A stretch of 64,000 nucleotides of DNA from Pseudomonas fluorescens. GTDB taxonomy: Bacteria > Pseudomonadota > Gammaproteobacteria > Pseudomonadales > Pseudomonadaceae. Position numbers and translations under genes: made by a program. Position 1 is the first letter of the stretch; every line of letters begins with the position of its first letter. The stretch spans positions 930,001 through 994,000 of the forward strand of contig LR782234.1 in assembly GCA_902825215.1 (NCBI GenBank), in the 5' to 3' direction. The notes beneath the pieces are model-generated. The model made no database searches and was not told the DNA's origin. It worked only from the letters and a program-made list of their open reading frames with translations. Positions 45,834 through 56,572 of this stretch are shown here, one piece after another.

Positions 45834-48800
45834 ATGGAGCGTCTGACACGCATTCTGGCCGCACTCACCCGTTGGGGGCTGGGCCTGTGCGCGTTGGTTC
45901 TGGTGTTGATGGCGTTGTATGTCAGTCTCGGCCGCGAACTGACCCCGCTCGTGGCCGAATACCGTACCGATATCGAAGACAAGGCCAGTACTGCCCTCGG
46001 CATGCCGTTGCAGATCGGCGAGCTGGAGGGCAACTGGAGCGGTTTTGCGCCGATCCTGCTGGCGCATGACGTGATGGTCGGCAGCGGCGCCAACGCGCTG
46101 CGTCTGGACCGTGTACGCGCGGTGCCGGATCTGTGGGCCAGTCTGCTCGCCCGCGAAGTGCGCATTGCGCATCTTGAATTCAATGGCTTGAAGATCAGCC
46201 TCAAGGAAGGCGAAGACGGCAAGTGGGCGCTGGAAGGCCTGCCAGTGCAGAACGATCAGCCGTTCGACGCCGCGCAACTGTTCCAGCGTTCGCAGATGAT
46301 CCAGCAATTGTCGATTCTCGACAGCCAGGTCACGCTGCAGCCGCTCGATCACCCGCCAATGACCCTGACCTACGTCGGGATCAATCTGAAAACCGGCGCC
46401 AGTCGCCAGCGTCTCGACGCACGCCTGACCTTGCCCGACGGCCAGCCTGTGGCGCTGAACCTGCGCACGCGGCTGCGTCCGGAGCAATGGCAGAACAGCA
46501 CGGTCGACGGTTACGCCAGCCTGCCGCAGAGCGACTGGTCGAAGTGGCTGCCGGAACGCCTGACCCAGCAATGGAATTTTTCCGAGATCAAGGCCGGCGG
46601 CGAACTTTGGGTGAACTGGGCCGAGGGCACCCTGCAAAGCGCGGCGTTGCGCCTCAATGCTCCGCAAATCACCGGCGCCTACGCCGAGCGCAAACCAATC
46701 CAGATCAACAATCTGGCGCTCAATGCCTATTACCGCAACAGCGCCGAGGGCGCGAGCGTCATTCTCGATTCGCTGGCGATGAGCTTCGGCGAAACCCGCT
46801 GGGAATCGCGCGTGCAGGTGCAGCAGACCCGCGCGAACGACAAGGTCGAAGAGCTCTGGCATTTGCAGGCTGATCGCCTCGACCTGACGCCGATCACACC
46901 GCTGCTCAACGCGCTGGGGCCGCTGCCGCAGAGTTTCGCCACGGTGGTCGAGCGGCTCAAGGTCACCGGCGGCTTGCGCAATGTCCTGCTGGACTTCCAC
47001 CCGAATGCCACCGACGGAACCAAATTCGGCTTTGCCGCCAATCTGGATAACGTCGGCTTCGATGCCTATCACGGCGCACCGGCGGCACGAAATGTCAGCG
47101 GTAGCCTGAGCGGCAATCTCGACGGCGGCGAGTTGCGCCTGGACAGCAAGGACTTTGTCCTGCACCTCGACCCGATCTTCGCCAAGCCTTGGCAATACCT
47201 GCAAGCCAACGCCCGGTTGACCTGGAAACTCGACAAGGACGGCTTCACCCTGATCGCGCCCTACCTGAAGGTGCTGGGCGAGGAGGGCAAGATCGCCGGC
47301 GACTTCCTGATTCGCCTGCACTTCGACCACAGCCAGGAAGACTACATGGACCTGCGCGTGGGTCTGGTCGAGGGCGACGGCCGTTACACCGCTAAATATC
47401 TGCCGGCAGTGCTCAGCCCGGCGCTCGATGAATGGCTGCGCACGGCCATTCTCAAAGGCGCGGTCGATCAGGGCTTTTTCCAGTATCAGGGCTCGCTGAG
47501 CAAGAATGCCGGGGATGCCGATCGCAGCATCAGCCTGTTCTTCAAGGTGCACGACGCCGAACTGGCCTTTCAGCCGGGCTGGCCGCATGTGAAGAAGGTC
47601 AGTGGCGATGTGTTCATCGAGGACAGTGGCGTGCGGATCTGGGCCGACAAGGGCCAGTTGCTGGACACCCAGGTCAGCGATGTCTTCGTCAATATTCCCC
47701 ATGTGCCGGCCGGGCAAAACACTCACCTGTTGCTTGATGGCGCGTTTGCCGGTGGCTTGGATGACGGACTGAAAATCCTCCAGGAAGCGCCGATCGGCAC
47801 CGCCGATACGTTTGCCGGTTGGGAAGGCGCGGGTGATCTCACCGGCAAGCTCAAACTCGACGTACCGCTGGCCAAGGGCGAGCAACCAAAAATCCTCGTC
47901 GACTTCAAGACCGCCAATGCCCGCTTGAAACTGGCCGAGCCGAAACTGGAACTGACGCAGCTCAAGGGCGACTTCCGCTTCGACAGCGCCAAAGGCCTGA
48001 GCGGGCAGAACATCGCCGCGCGTGCCTTCGACAAACCCGTCACCGCGCAGATTTTCGCCGATGGCAGCCCGGGCAAGCTCAAGACTCGGGTCGCTGCGAC
48101 GGGGCAGGTCGAAGTCAAGAAACTCACTGACTGGCTGGGCGTGACCCAGCCGTTGCCGGTGTCGGGGACGATTCCCTATCAGTTGCAGTTGAATCTGGAC
48201 GGCGTCGACAGCCAGTTGATGGTCAGCTCGAATCTCAAAGGCGTGGCGGTGGATCTGCCGGCGCCGTTCGGCATGGCTGCCGATGTCGGTCGTGACACGG
48301 TATTCCGCATGACCTTGCAGGGGCAGGAACGTCGTTACTGGGTCAATTACGATCAACTGGCCAACTTCACCTTCGCGGCGCCGCCGAGCAATTTTGCCGA
48401 GGGCCGTGGGGAATTGTTCCTCGGTGCCGGCGAAGCGGTGCTGCCGGGCGCCAAAGGCTTGCGCATTCGCGGTGTGTTGTCGGAGCTGGACGTTGCGCCC
48501 TGGCAGAATCTGGTCAACCAGTACGCCGGGCAGGATCCGGGCGGCAGCGCCAAGCAATTGCTCAACAGCGCGGACTTCAAGGTCGGCAAGCTCACCGCAA
48601 TGGGCACGACGCTGGATCAGGCATCGGTACAGCTCAATCGCAAACCCGCCGCGTGGAATCTGGCCCTCGACAGCCAGCAGGCCAAAGGCACGGCGAGCCT
48701 GCCGGACGCCAAAGGCGTGCCGATCGCGGTCAACTTGCAATACGTGAAACTGCCGGCGCCGGACCCGGCAGTGCAGGCTGACGAAAATGCGCCCGATCCA

Positions 48801-49637
48801 CTGGCTTCAGTCGATCCGACGAAAATTCCGGCGCTGGATATTACCCTCAACCAGCTATTCCTCGGCCCCGATCTGGTCGGTGGCTGGTCGCTGAAAATCC
48901 GTCCCACCGCCAAAGGCATCGCTCTCAACAACCTCGACATGGGCCTCAAGGGCATCCTGCTGCAAGGCAACGGTGGCTGGGAAGGCACGCCGGGTTCGAC
49001 CAGCAGTTGGTACAAGGGGCGTATCGGCGGCAAGAACCTCGCCGACGTGCTCAAGGGTTGGGGTTTCGCGCCGAGCGTAACCAGCGAAGAATTCCATATG
49101 GACGTCGACGGCCGTTGGCCGGGTTCGCCGGCCTGGCTGGCGACCAAGCGTTTCTCCGGGACACTGGATGCTTCGTTGAACAAGGGCCAGTTTGTCGAAG
49201 TGGAGGGCGGCGCGCAGGCCTTGCGTGTGTTCGGTCTGCTCAACTTCAACTCGATCGGCCGCCGCTTGCGCCTGGACTTTTCCGACCTGTTCGGCAAGGG
49301 CTTGAGCTATGACCGGGTCAAAGGCCTGCTGGTGGCAAACAACGGCGTGTATGTGACCCGTGAGCCGATTCGTTTGACCGGCCCGTCGAGCAATCTTGAA
49401 CTGGACGGCACCCTCGATCTGGTTGACGACAAGGTCGATGCGAAATTGCTGGTGACCTTGCCGGTGACCAACAACCTGCCGATTGCCGCGTTGCTCGTCG
49501 GCGCACCGGCAGTCGGTGGCGCCTTGTTCTTGATCGACAAGCTGATCGGGGACCGTGTGGCGCGCTTCGCCAGTGTCAAATACACGGTCAAAGGTCCATG
49601 GAAAGAGCCGAAAATCACTTTCGACAAGCCTTTTTGA
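45834..49637 (+). CDS. yhdP: YhdP, large AsmA-like inter-membrane lipid transport protein
   Basis: A 1267-aa protein anchored by one N-terminal helix (LGLCALVLVLMALYVSLG), with the rest periplasmic. The long beta-rich body has the DUF3971/AsmA_2 features of the TIGR02099 family (for example VEVEGGAQALRVFGLLNFN and RRLRLDFSDLFGKGLSYDRV near the C-terminus). YhdP, TamB and YdbH form bridges that carry phospholipids to the outer membrane. A very long antisense frame opposite it is a codon-bias shadow. Conserved linkage with rng and tldD. Confidence 0.95.
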   Translation: MERLTRILAALTRWGLGLCALVLVLMALYVSLGRELTPLVAEYRTDIEDKASTALGMPLQIGELEGNWSGFAPILLAHDVMVGSGANALRLDRVRAVPDLWASLLAREVRIAHLEFNGLKISLKEGEDGKWALEGLPVQNDQPFDAAQLFQRSQMIQQLSILDSQVTLQPLDHPPMTLTYVGINLKTGASRQRLDARLTLPDGQPVALNLRTRLRPEQWQNSTVDGYASLPQSDWSKWLPERLTQQWNFSEIKAGGELWVNWAEGTLQSAALRLNAPQITGAYAERKPIQINNLALNAYYRNSAEGASVILDSLAMSFGETRWESRVQVQQTRANDKVEELWHLQADRLDLTPITPLLNALGPLPQSFATVVERLKVTGGLRNVLLDFHPNATDGTKFGFAANLDNVGFDAYHGAPAARNVSGSLSGNLDGGELRLDSKDFVLHLDPIFAKPWQYLQANARLTWKLDKDGFTLIAPYLKVLGEEGKIAGDFLIRLHFDHSQEDYMDLRVGLVEGDGRYTAKYLPAVLSPALDEWLRTAILKGAVDQGFFQYQGSLSKNAGDADRSISLFFKVHDAELAFQPGWPHVKKVSGDVFIEDSGVRIWADKGQLLDTQVSDVFVNIPHVPAGQNTHLLLDGAFAGGLDDGLKILQEAPIGTADTFAGWEGAGDLTGKLKLDVPLAKGEQPKILVDFKTANARLKLAEPKLELTQLKGDFRFDSAKGLSGQNIAARAFDKPVTAQIFADGSPGKLKTRVAATGQVEVKKLTDWLGVTQPLPVSGTIPYQLQLNLDGVDSQLMVSSNLKGVAVDLPAPFGMAADVGRDTVFRMTLQGQERRYWVNYDQLANFTFAAPPSNFAEGRGELFLGAGEAVLPGAKGLRIRGVLSELDVAPWQNLVNQYAGQDPGGSAKQLLNSADFKVGKLTAMGTTLDQASVQLNRKPAAWNLALDSQQAKGTASLPDAKGVPIAVNLQYVKLPAPDPAVQADENAPDPLASVDPTKIPALDITLNQLFLGPDLVGGWSLKIRPTAKGIALNNLDMGLKGILLQGNGGWEGTPGSTSSWYKGRIGGKNLADVLKGWGFAPSVTSEEFHMDVDGRWPGSPAWLATKRFSGTLDASLNKGQFVEVEGGAQALRVFGLLNFNSIGRRLRLDFSDLFGKGLSYDRVKGLLVANNGVYVTREPIRLTGPSSNLELDGTLDLVDDKVDAKLLVTLPVTNNLPIAALLVGAPAVGGALFLIDKLIGDRVARFASVKYTVKGPWKEPKITFDKPF

Positions 49638-49695
49638 GCGGCCCGGCCTTGAAGCGATGGAGTAGCATGGCCAGATACCTCGTTGGGAGTTCGCC

Positions 49696-50556
49696 ATGTC
49701 TTTAGCGGTGATTCTAATGGTCAGCCAGAGCGACGTGCTGGCCAATCTGGCTCAGGCCCGGCGCCTGCTCGAACAGGCCGCGGCCGGCGGCGCGAAGCTG
49801 GCGGTGCTGCCGGAGAACTTCGCTGCGATGGGCCGTCGCGATGTCGCTGATATCGGTCGCGCCGAAGCGCTGGGCGAAGGGCCGATCCTGCCATGGTTGA
49901 AACAGACCACCCGCGACCTCACCTTATGGATAGTGGCCGGCACGTTGCCGTTGCCGCCGGCGGATCAGCCGACGGCCAGGGCCCATGCCTGCTCGCTGTT
50001 GATCAATGATCAGGGCGAAATCGTTGCCCGCTACGACAAGCTGCACCTGTTCGATGTCGATGTGGCGGACAATCGCGGGCGTTACCGCGAATCCGATGAC
50101 TATGCTTATGGCAGCAATGTGGTAGTGGCTGACACGCCAGTGGGCCGGCTCGGTCTGACGGTGTGTTACGACCTGCGGTTTCCCGAGTTGTACAGCGAAT
50201 TGCGTGCGGCCGGTGCCGAGTTGATCAGCGCGCCGTCGGCGTTCACCGCGGTGACTGGCGCGGCGCATTGGGACGTTCTGATTCGCGCACGGGCCATCGA
50301 GACCCAGTGTTACGTATTGGCGGCTGCGCAGGGCGGGACTCACCCGGGGCCGCGAGAAACCTTCGGCCATGCCGCGATCGTCGACCCGTGGGGACGCGTG
50401 CTGGCCAGCCAGGATCAAGGCGAAGCGGTGTTGTTGGCCGAACGCGACATCAATGAACAAGCGTCCATCCGGGCGCGCATGCCGGTGACGAATCATCGGC
50501 GGTTTTTCTCGCAGGGCGCTCAGCGGCCTGCTTCAGAACACGAATTTAAGGCGTAA
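49696..50556 (+). CDS. Carbon-nitrogen hydrolase (nitrilase superfamily, Nit-type)
   Basis: A 286-aa amidase with the Glu-Lys-Cys triad: Glu40 (VLPENFAAM), Lys115 ([11 protein letters not shown]) and Cys157 ([13 protein letters not shown]). The close pattern [20 protein letters not shown] points to the Nit1/YbeM group, which repairs deaminated glutathione. Substrate is inferred by family. GGGAG lies six bases before the ATG. It lies between yhdP and tldD, four bases before tldD. Confidence 0.93.
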   Translation: MSLAVILMVSQSDVLANLAQARRLLEQAAAGGAKLAVLPENFAAMGRRDVADIGRAEALGEGPILPWLKQTTRDLTLWIVAGTLPLPPADQPTARAHACSLLINDQGEIVARYDKLHLFDVDVADNRGRYRESDDYAYGSNVVVADTPVGRLGLTVCYDLRFPELYSELRAAGAELISAPSAFTAVTGAAHWDVLIRARAIETQCYVLAAAQGGTHPGPRETFGHAAIVDPWGRVLASQDQGEAVLLAERDINEQASIRARMPVTNHRRFFSQGAQRPASEHEFKA

Positions 50557-50560
50557 ACCC

Positions 50561-52003
50561 ATGAGCGAGTTGTTGTCCTCAGTCAGTGATCACCTGTTGG
50601 CGCCAGGCGGCGTGACGATCGAGAGCCTGCAAGGCGTGCTCGGCGATCTGGCCGGCCCCGGCATCGATGCCGCCGATCTGTATTTCCAGGGCCAGATTTC
50701 CGAGTCCTGGGCGCTGGAAGACGGCATCGTCAAGGAAGGCAGCTTCAACCTCGACCAGGGTGTCGGCGTGCGTGCGCAGTCCGGGGAAAAAACCGGTTTC
50801 GCTTACAGCAACGCGATCACCCTCGAAGCCCTCGGCGCCGCTGCCCGTGCGGCGCGTTCGATCTCCCGTGCCGGGCAGAACGGCACGGTGCAGGCGTTCA
50901 GCACCCAGGATGTGGCGCAACTGTACGCGCCGGACAACCCGCTGGAAGTGCTCAGCCGCGCCGAGAAGGTCGAGTTGCTCAAGCGTATCGACGTTGCTAC
51001 GCGCGCACTCGACCCGCGTATCCAACAGGTCAGCGTGAGCATGGCCGGGGTCTGGGAGCGGATTCTGGTCGCGTCCACTGACGGTGGCCTGGCCGCCGAT
51101 GTGCGCCCGCTGGTGCGCTTCAATGTCAGCGTGATCGTCGAGCAGAATGGCCGTCGCGAGCGCGGCGGGCATGGCGGTGGCGGGCGTACCGACTACCGCT
51201 ATTTCCTCGCCGAAGACCGCGCCATGGGTTACGCCCGTGAGGCGCTGCGTCAGGCGCTGGTGAACCTGGAAGCGATTCCGGCACCGGCCGGCACGCTGCC
51301 GGTGGTGCTGGGCTCGGGCTGGTCCGGGGTGTTGCTGCACGAGGCGGTCGGTCACGGTCTGGAAGGCGACTTCAACCGCAAGGGCAGTTCGGCCTACAGC
51401 GGACGCATGGGCGAAATGGTTGCGTCGAAACTCTGCACCATCGTCGACGACGGCACCTTGAGCGGCCGCCGCGGATCGCTGAGTGTCGACGACGAAGGCA
51501 CGCCGACCGAGTGCACCACACTGATCGAAAACGGTGTGCTCAAGGGTTACATGCAGGACAAGCTCAACGCGCGCCTGATGGGCGTGGCCCGTACCGGTAA
51601 CGGCCGTCGTGAGTCCTACGCGCATCTGCCGATGCCACGCATGACCAACACCTACATGCTCGGCGGCGAAAGCGATCCGGCGGAAATCATCGCCTCGGTG
51701 AAAAAAGGCATCTACTGCGCCAATCTCGGCGGCGGTCAGGTCGACATCACCAGCGGCAAGTTCGTGTTCTCCACCAGCGAGGCGTATCTGATCGAGGACG
51801 GCAAGATCACCGCGCCGGTCAAAGGCGCGACGTTGATCGGCAACGGTCCCGAGGCGATGAGCCGGGTGTCGATGGTCGGTAACGATCTGGCGCTGGACAG
51901 CGGGGTCGGCACGTGCGGCAAGGATGGGCAGTCGGTGCCGGTGGGTGTGGGCCAGCCGACGCTGAAAATCGATGCGATCACCGTCGGTGGCACGGGCGCA
52001 TAA
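50561..52003 (+). CDS. tldD: TldD metalloprotease subunit
   Basis: 480-aa catalytic subunit of the TldD-PmbA (TldE) protease. The zinc site [11 protein letters not shown] (HExxxH) is clear, followed by [14 protein letters not shown] and the downstream cysteine/[15 protein letters not shown] segment. It degrades unfolded peptides, and the complex processes modified peptides and CcdA. It lies downstream of the nitrilase gene; its partner pmbA lies on the same strand after the convergent yjgA gene. Confidence 0.98.
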   Translation: MSELLSSVSDHLLAPGGVTIESLQGVLGDLAGPGIDAADLYFQGQISESWALEDGIVKEGSFNLDQGVGVRAQSGEKTGFAYSNAITLEALGAAARAARSISRAGQNGTVQAFSTQDVAQLYAPDNPLEVLSRAEKVELLKRIDVATRALDPRIQQVSVSMAGVWERILVASTDGGLAADVRPLVRFNVSVIVEQNGRRERGGHGGGGRTDYRYFLAEDRAMGYAREALRQALVNLEAIPAPAGTLPVVLGSGWSGVLLHEAVGHGLEGDFNRKGSSAYSGRMGEMVASKLCTIVDDGTLSGRRGSLSVDDEGTPTECTTLIENGVLKGYMQDKLNARLMGVARTGNGRRESYAHLPMPRMTNTYMLGGESDPAEIIASVKKGIYCANLGGGQVDITSGKFVFSTSEAYLIEDGKITAPVKGATLIGNGPEAMSRVSMVGNDLALDSGVGTCGKDGQSVPVGVGQPTLKIDAITVGGTGA

Positions 52004-52054
52004 GAAGGGATGGAGCTTCGGGTGGCGCGCAGGGCGGCCACCCGGTGGCGAAGA

Positions 52055-52579
52055 TCAGCGCAGGCCGCGTTGAGTTTCGTCCAGCTCACGGATGTACTTG
52101 AATATCTTGCGGCTGGAAGCAGGAGGTTTGTTTTGCGCAACCTCGTGCTGAGCCTGACGGATCAGGGAACGCAATTGCTGGCGATCGGCGTCCGGGTACT
52201 CGACGACGAATTTCTCCAGCACGGCGTCATCGCCGCCGATCAGGCGGTCGCGCCAGCGTTCGAGATTGTGGAAACGCTCGTTGTACTGACGGGTCGAGGC
52301 ATCGAGTTGATCGAGCAAGGTCAGAATCGCGTCAGTGTCCTGATCGCGCATCAGTTTGCCGATGAACTGCAGGTGCCGTTTACGCGCGATGTTCGCGGTG
52401 TGCTTGGGCGCATCGGCCAGCGCCCGGCGCAGGGCGTCGGTCAATGGCAGTTTTGCGATCAAGTCAGGCTTGAGTGTGGTCAGGCGCTCGCCGAGGTCAA
52501 CCAGAGCATGCAGCTCGCGTTTGACCTGAGATTTGCTTTTTTCTCCCGTATCGAGGGAGTCGTCGTAAGAATCAACCAT
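52055..52579 (-). CDS. yjgA: Ribosome-associated protein YjgA (DarP)
   Basis: DUF615 protein, 174 aa, associated with 50S subunit assembly. Charged helical protein with [22 protein letters not shown] and [16 protein letters not shown], both family landmarks. The start [18 protein letters not shown] at 52579 gives the usual acidic N-terminus; no strong ribosome binding site is seen. The frame extends to 53353 but that is shadow of pmbA. Convergent with tldD and divergent from pmbA. Confidence 0.95.
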   Translation of the reverse strand: MVDSYDDSLDTGEKSKSQVKRELHALVDLGERLTTLKPDLIAKLPLTDALRRALADAPKHTANIARKRHLQFIGKLMRDQDTDAILTLLDQLDASTRQYNERFHNLERWRDRLIGGDDAVLEKFVVEYPDADRQQLRSLIRQAQHEVAQNKPPASSRKIFKYIRELDETQRGLR

Positions 52580-52687
52580 GGTGGCAGTCCGCAAAGAAAC
52601 GCCGCCATGATAACCAGTCGGGGGCCGCTTGTCCGGCCCGGTCGCTCGATGGCCCCAGCCGAAAGCAGAATTTGAGTGGAGATGAGC

Positions 52688-54034
52688 ATGAGTGCAGTTC
52701 AAAGCGTCGGCCCGCAGGCATTGCCGGCACTGCAGGAACAGGTCGAGCAGATCATCGCCGAAGCCAAGCGTCAGGGCGCCAGTGCCTGCGAAGTCGCGGT
52801 GTCGCTGGAGCAGGGTTTGTCGACATCGGTGCGCCAGCGTGAAGTCGAAACGGTCGAGTTCAACCGTGATCAGGGTTTTGGCATCACCTTGTACGTCGGC
52901 CAGCGCAAGGGCTCGGCCAGCACCTCGGCGACCGGCCCGGACGCTATTCGCGAGACCGTCGCAGCGGCGCTGGCGATTGCCAAACACACCTCCGAAGACG
53001 AAGCCTCGGGCCTTGCCGACGCAGCGCTGATGGCTAAGGAGCAGCACGATTTCGATCTGTTCCACGAATGGGATATCACCCCGGAGCAGGCCATCGAGAA
53101 GGCCTTGCTGTGTGAAGCGGCGGCATTCGATGCTGACGCGCGGATCAAAAACGCCGACGGCACCACCCTCAGCACTCATCAGGGCTGCCGCGTGTACGGT
53201 AACAGCCACGGTTTCATTGGTGGCTACGCATCGACCCGACACAGCCTCAGTTGCGTGATGATTGCTGAAGCCGACGGGCAGATGCAGCGTGATTACTGGT
53301 ATGACGTCAATCGCCAAGGCTCGCTGCTGGCCGATCCGGTGAGCATCGGTCAAAAAGCCGCGCAGCGAGCGGCGAGCCGACTCGGCGCGCGTCCGGTGCC
53401 GACCTGTGAAGTGCCGGTGCTGTTTTCCGCCGAGCTGGCTGGGGGGCTGTTCGGCAGCTTCCTCTCGGCGGTGTCCGGCGGCAGTCTGTATCGCAAATCC
53501 TCGTTCCTCGAAGGCACGCTGGGCCAGAAGCTATTCCCGGAGTGGATGACCATCGACGAGCGTCCGCATCTGATGCGCGCCATGGGCAGCGCTTCGTACG
53601 ACGGTGATGGTCTGGCGACCTACGCCAAACCGTTCGTCGAGAACGGTGAATTGGTCTCCTACATTCTCGGTACTTATTCCGGCCGTAAACTGGGTATGCC
53701 GAGCACGGCGAACGCGGGTGGCGTACACAACCTGTTCGTCACCCATGGCGACGAAGATCAGGCGGCGCTGTTGAAACGCATGGGCCGTGGGCTACTGGTT
53801 ACCGAGTTGATGGGCCATGGTCTGAACATGGTCACCGGCGACTATTCGCGCGGCGCGGCGGGTTTCTGGGTCGAGAACGGCGAGATTCAGTTCGCCGTGC
53901 AGGAAGTGACCATCGCGGGCAACATGCGCGACATGTTCAAGCAGATCGTTGCCGTCGGTAATGATCTGGAACTGCGCAGCAACATTCGCACCGGTTCGGT
54001 GTTGATCGAGCGGATGACCGTCGCGGGTAGCTAA
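52688..54034 (+). CDS. pmbA: PmbA (TldE), partner of TldD
   Basis: 448-aa non-catalytic half of the TldD/E heterodimer. It shares the fold but lacks HExxxH; the matching region reads [21 protein letters not shown]. The start [18 protein letters not shown] at 52688 is set by GGAG six bases upstream; ATG 52682 is too close to that site. It is followed by a strong terminator. tldD is nearby on the same strand. Confidence 0.97.
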   Translation: MSAVQSVGPQALPALQEQVEQIIAEAKRQGASACEVAVSLEQGLSTSVRQREVETVEFNRDQGFGITLYVGQRKGSASTSATGPDAIRETVAAALAIAKHTSEDEASGLADAALMAKEQHDFDLFHEWDITPEQAIEKALLCEAAAFDADARIKNADGTTLSTHQGCRVYGNSHGFIGGYASTRHSLSCVMIAEADGQMQRDYWYDVNRQGSLLADPVSIGQKAAQRAASRLGARPVPTCEVPVLFSAELAGGLFGSFLSAVSGGSLYRKSSFLEGTLGQKLFPEWMTIDERPHLMRAMGSASYDGDGLATYAKPFVENGELVSYILGTYSGRKLGMPSTANAGGVHNLFVTHGDEDQAALLKRMGRGLLVTELMGHGLNMVTGDYSRGAAGFWVENGEIQFAVQEVTIAGNMRDMFKQIVAVGNDLELRSNIRTGSVLIERMTVAGS

Positions 54035-54053
54035 ACCCCCGGTCCGCCAAGCG

Positions 54054-54092
54054 AAAAGGCGCGTCATCCGCACTGGATGACGCGCCTTTTTT
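54054..54092 (+). terminator. Intrinsic terminator of pmbA
   Basis: AAAAGGCGCGTCATCC (54054-54069) pairs with GGATGACGCGCCTTTT (54075-54090), loop five bases, then more T. It begins 20 bases after the stop. Confidence 0.92.
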
Positions 54093-54146
54093 ATTGCTCT
54101 CGCCACAGCCCCCTTGTGAGAGCGAGCATCTCCATGGCTGACACGC

Positions 54147-54180
54147 TTGTGTTGCGTCTTATTATCATTTAATAATCAAT
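54147..54180 (+). promoter_or_regulatory. Probable iron-regulated promoter of the sodA group
   Basis: TTGTGT (54147-54152), 17-base spacer and TAATAA (54170-54175) form a promoter. ATTATCATTTAATAATC spans the spacer and -10. The inverse strand holds AATGATAAT, the core of the Fur consensus, with an estimated 11 of 19 matches to it. The A/T-rich palindrome stands out sharply from its surroundings. Confidence 0.5.
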
Positions 54181-54267
54181 CCCATCTATCCGTTGGAAGA
54201 GCTACTTAAACCCTGAAAGCTCACCGCCGGCGGCGTGTAAACCCCGCAATCGCTTTGGAGGTTCACC

Positions 54268-54708
54268 ATGGAGCACTGGAAACGCACGATCGAACGGGCC
54301 AATCGCTGCTTCATGCTCGGCGAATTGATCGACGCCCGTGAGGCTTACCTGCAAGCCCTGGCCTTGGCGCAAGTGCTGTTCGAGCGCTGGGCGGACCCCG
54401 ACGAAGCGGTGGCGGCCTGCGTCATCTCCCACCACAACCTCGCGGATCTGCATCTGCGCCTGAATCAGCCCGAGGAGAGCGCCGAATACCTGTGCGCCAT
54501 CCATCAGCGGCTGTTGCAGACCATGCAGGACGAGCGGCTGCGCCCGGCCCTGCGGGAAGCAGCATTGCGTCAGAGCAGCGAGACCTACGTCGAGCTGCTG
54601 AATTTCATCAGCGAACACGGCGAATACCCGCGCACCCAACGCCTGCTGCACCCGCATACCGGCAATGCCCGCCGCGCGCCTGTTTCACACCACTATGGAG
54701 TTCATTGA
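54268..54708 (+). CDS. Helical TPR-like protein upstream of sodA
   Basis: A 146-aa cytoplasmic protein of unknown function. It is all-helical, with TPR-like pairs ([19 protein letters not shown] and [20 protein letters not shown]). GGAGG before the ATG at 54268 is strong. It lies one base before the sodA ATG (stop 54706-54708; sodA starts at 54710), so the two are co-translated. From memory, P. aeruginosa has an equivalent gene (PA4469) in the iron-regulated fagA-fumC-orfX-sodA operon. Confidence 0.88.
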   Translation: MEHWKRTIERANRCFMLGELIDAREAYLQALALAQVLFERWADPDEAVAACVISHHNLADLHLRLNQPEESAEYLCAIHQRLLQTMQDERLRPALREAALRQSSETYVELLNFISEHGEYPRTQRLLHPHTGNARRAPVSHHYGVH

Positions 54709-54709
54709 A

Positions 54710-55321
54710 ATGGCTTTTACCTTGCCTGCCCTGCCTTACGCCTACGATGCCCTGGAACCGCACATCGATGCGCAAACCATGGAAATCCACTACACCAAGC
54801 ATCACCAGACTTACATCAACAACCTCAACGCTGCCGTAGAAGGTACGGAGTATGCCGAGTGGCCGGTGGAGAAACTGGTCGCCAGCGTGCAGCAACTCCC
54901 GGAAGAAATGCGGGCGGCGGTGATCAATCAGGGGGGCGGTCACGCCAACCACTCGCTGTTCTGGGAAGTCATGGTGCCAGGCGGTGGTGGCAAACCGGAT
55001 GGCGCGCTGGCCAGGGCAATCGATGAGCAACTGGGTGGCCTCGACAGTTTCAAGGAAGCGTTCACCAAAGCCGCGCTGACCCGTTTTGGCAGTGGCTGGG
55101 CGTGGCTCAGCGTCACCCCGGAGAAAAAACTGCTCGTCGAAAGCAGCGGCAATCAGGACAGCCCGCTGATGAACGGCAACACGCCGATTCTCGGTCTCGA
55201 TGTCTGGGAGCACGCCTACTACCTGCGCTACCAGAACCGCCGCCCGGAATACATCAACGCGTTTTACAACGTGATCAATTGGCCTGAAGTCGCGGCGCGC
55301 TATCAGGCCGCACTGGTTTAA
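54710..55321 (+). CDS. sodA: Manganese superoxide dismutase
   Basis: Cytoplasmic superoxide dismutase, 203 aa. Metal ligands His27, His81, Asp164 and His168 are all present ([33 protein letters not shown]). GGGHANH and the glutamine in SGNQDSPLM mark the Mn rather than Fe type. Start [18 protein letters not shown] at 54710; the longer frame is rejected because the family N-terminus begins here. Probably expressed under iron limitation together with the preceding gene and the ZIP transporter. Confidence 0.97.
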   Translation: MAFTLPALPYAYDALEPHIDAQTMEIHYTKHHQTYINNLNAAVEGTEYAEWPVEKLVASVQQLPEEMRAAVINQGGGHANHSLFWEVMVPGGGGKPDGALARAIDEQLGGLDSFKEAFTKAALTRFGSGWAWLSVTPEKKLLVESSGNQDSPLMNGNTPILGLDVWEHAYYLRYQNRRPEYINAFYNVINWPEVAARYQAALV

Positions 55322-55349
55322 CCCTTATAAAAACAAACCAGGGCTGACT

Positions 55350-56243
55350 ATGGGCACTGAAACACTGGCGACTGGCAGCGGGCGTATGTTTCGTTACGCA
55401 GTGGGATCGCTGTTGCTGTTGGCGGGGATGACCTTGCTGGTCGCTCACGGGCTGCAGTGGCTGAATCTGGAACCGCGCCTGCTGCGTGCATTGCAGGGCG
55501 GTGCTCTCTGCGCCCTTGGCACGGCGCTTGGCGCGGTGCCGGTGCTGATCATCCGGCGCATGCCGCAGGCGCTCAGCGATACCTTGTTGGGTTTTGGTGC
55601 CGGGGTGATGCTGGCGGCGACCGCGTTTTCGCTGATCGTGCCGGCCATCGCGGCGGCCGAGAGTCTCGGTCTGACACCTTGGGGCGCCAGTGGCCTGATC
55701 TGCTTCGGCATCCTGCTCGGCGCATCTGGCCTGTATCTGGTCGATCGCAAGGTTTCTGGCGCTTCCCCGGAAATGCTGGTTGGCACCCTCGAACGTCCGG
55801 TGATCCCGCCGCGGATCTGGCTGTTCGTGTTCGCCATCATTGCCCACAACATTCCGGAAGGCATGGCCGTCGGCGTTTCTGCCGGTGGCGGTATGCCGGA
55901 TGCGGACAGCCTGGCCATGGGCATCGCTTTGCAGGATGTGCCGGAAGGTCTGGTGATTGCGTTGGTATTGGCCGGTGCGGGAATGTCGCGGGTCAAGGCG
56001 TTTTTGATCGGTGCTGCGTCTGGTCTGGTCGAACCGGTGTTTGCGCTGTTATGTGCATGGCTGGTCAGTCTGGCGCAGGTGTTGTTGCCATTGGGACTGG
56101 CACTGGCGGCGGGGGCGATGTTGCTGGTGGTGACTCACGAAGTGATTCCCGAGTCGCGACGCCATGGCCATGACAAGCTCGCGAGCCTTGGTTTGCTGAT
56201 CGGGTTTTGTCTGATGATGGTGATGGATACGGCGTTGGGTTAA
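55350..56243 (+). CDS. ZIP-family metal transporter
   Basis: Inner-membrane divalent metal importer, 297 aa, eight hydrophobic segments. Metal-site motifs HNIPEGMAVGVSAGG (about residues 168-182) and QDVPEGLVIALVLAG are the two ZIP signature helices. It lies 28 bases after sodA, so a role in feeding Mn (or Zn/Fe) to MnSOD is an attractive inference. Cation preference cannot be read from sequence. Confidence 0.92.
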   Translation: MGTETLATGSGRMFRYAVGSLLLLAGMTLLVAHGLQWLNLEPRLLRALQGGALCALGTALGAVPVLIIRRMPQALSDTLLGFGAGVMLAATAFSLIVPAIAAAESLGLTPWGASGLICFGILLGASGLYLVDRKVSGASPEMLVGTLERPVIPPRIWLFVFAIIAHNIPEGMAVGVSAGGGMPDADSLAMGIALQDVPEGLVIALVLAGAGMSRVKAFLIGAASGLVEPVFALLCAWLVSLAQVLLPLGLALAAGAMLLVVTHEVIPESRRHGHDKLASLGLLIGFCLMMVMDTALG

Positions 56244-56281
56244 GCGGGGCGGAGGGAGCGAGTTCCCTCATCTGGCAAAGA

Positions 56282-56557
56282 TCAGCCGCCTTCATCGAAA
56301 TAGTTGTTGATCAGCGCTACCAAGGCTTCCATGGCTTCCTCGGCTTGTTCGCCTTCGGTGCTCAAATGGATTTTGGTGCCCTTGCCTGCCGCGAGCATCA
56401 TCATCGCCATGATGCTTTTACCATCGATCGCCGTCTCGGGCGTGCGGCCTACTCTGATCGTAGTATCCGGAAACTTGCCCGCCACGCCGACAAATTTTGC
56501 CGACGCTCGGGCATGCAAACCGAGTTTGTTGATGATTTCGATTTCACGAGCAGGCAT
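56282..56557 (-). CDS. ptsO: HPr-like phosphocarrier Npr of the nitrogen PTS
   Basis: 91-aa phosphocarrier. Active His15 in KLGLHARASAKFV; Ser48 in DGKSIMAMMML. It passes phosphate from PtsP to PtsN and is cotranscribed with rapZ and ptsN (gap 15 bases after rapZ). It is the last gene of the rpoN-region operon here and is convergent with the ZIP gene 38 bases away. Confidence 0.97.
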   Translation of the reverse strand: MPAREIEIINKLGLHARASAKFVGVAGKFPDTTIRVGRTPETAIDGKSIMAMMMLAAGKGTKIHLSTEGEQAEEAMEALVALINNYFDEGG

Positions 56558-56572
56558 CGCGGTGTGGATCCT

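Noticed and set aside
45774..48740. A 988-codon open frame antisense to yhdP
   Set aside because: It is a mirror frame produced by high GC third-position bias. It has no ribosome binding site and no domain pattern, while yhdP on the other strand is a full-length known family.
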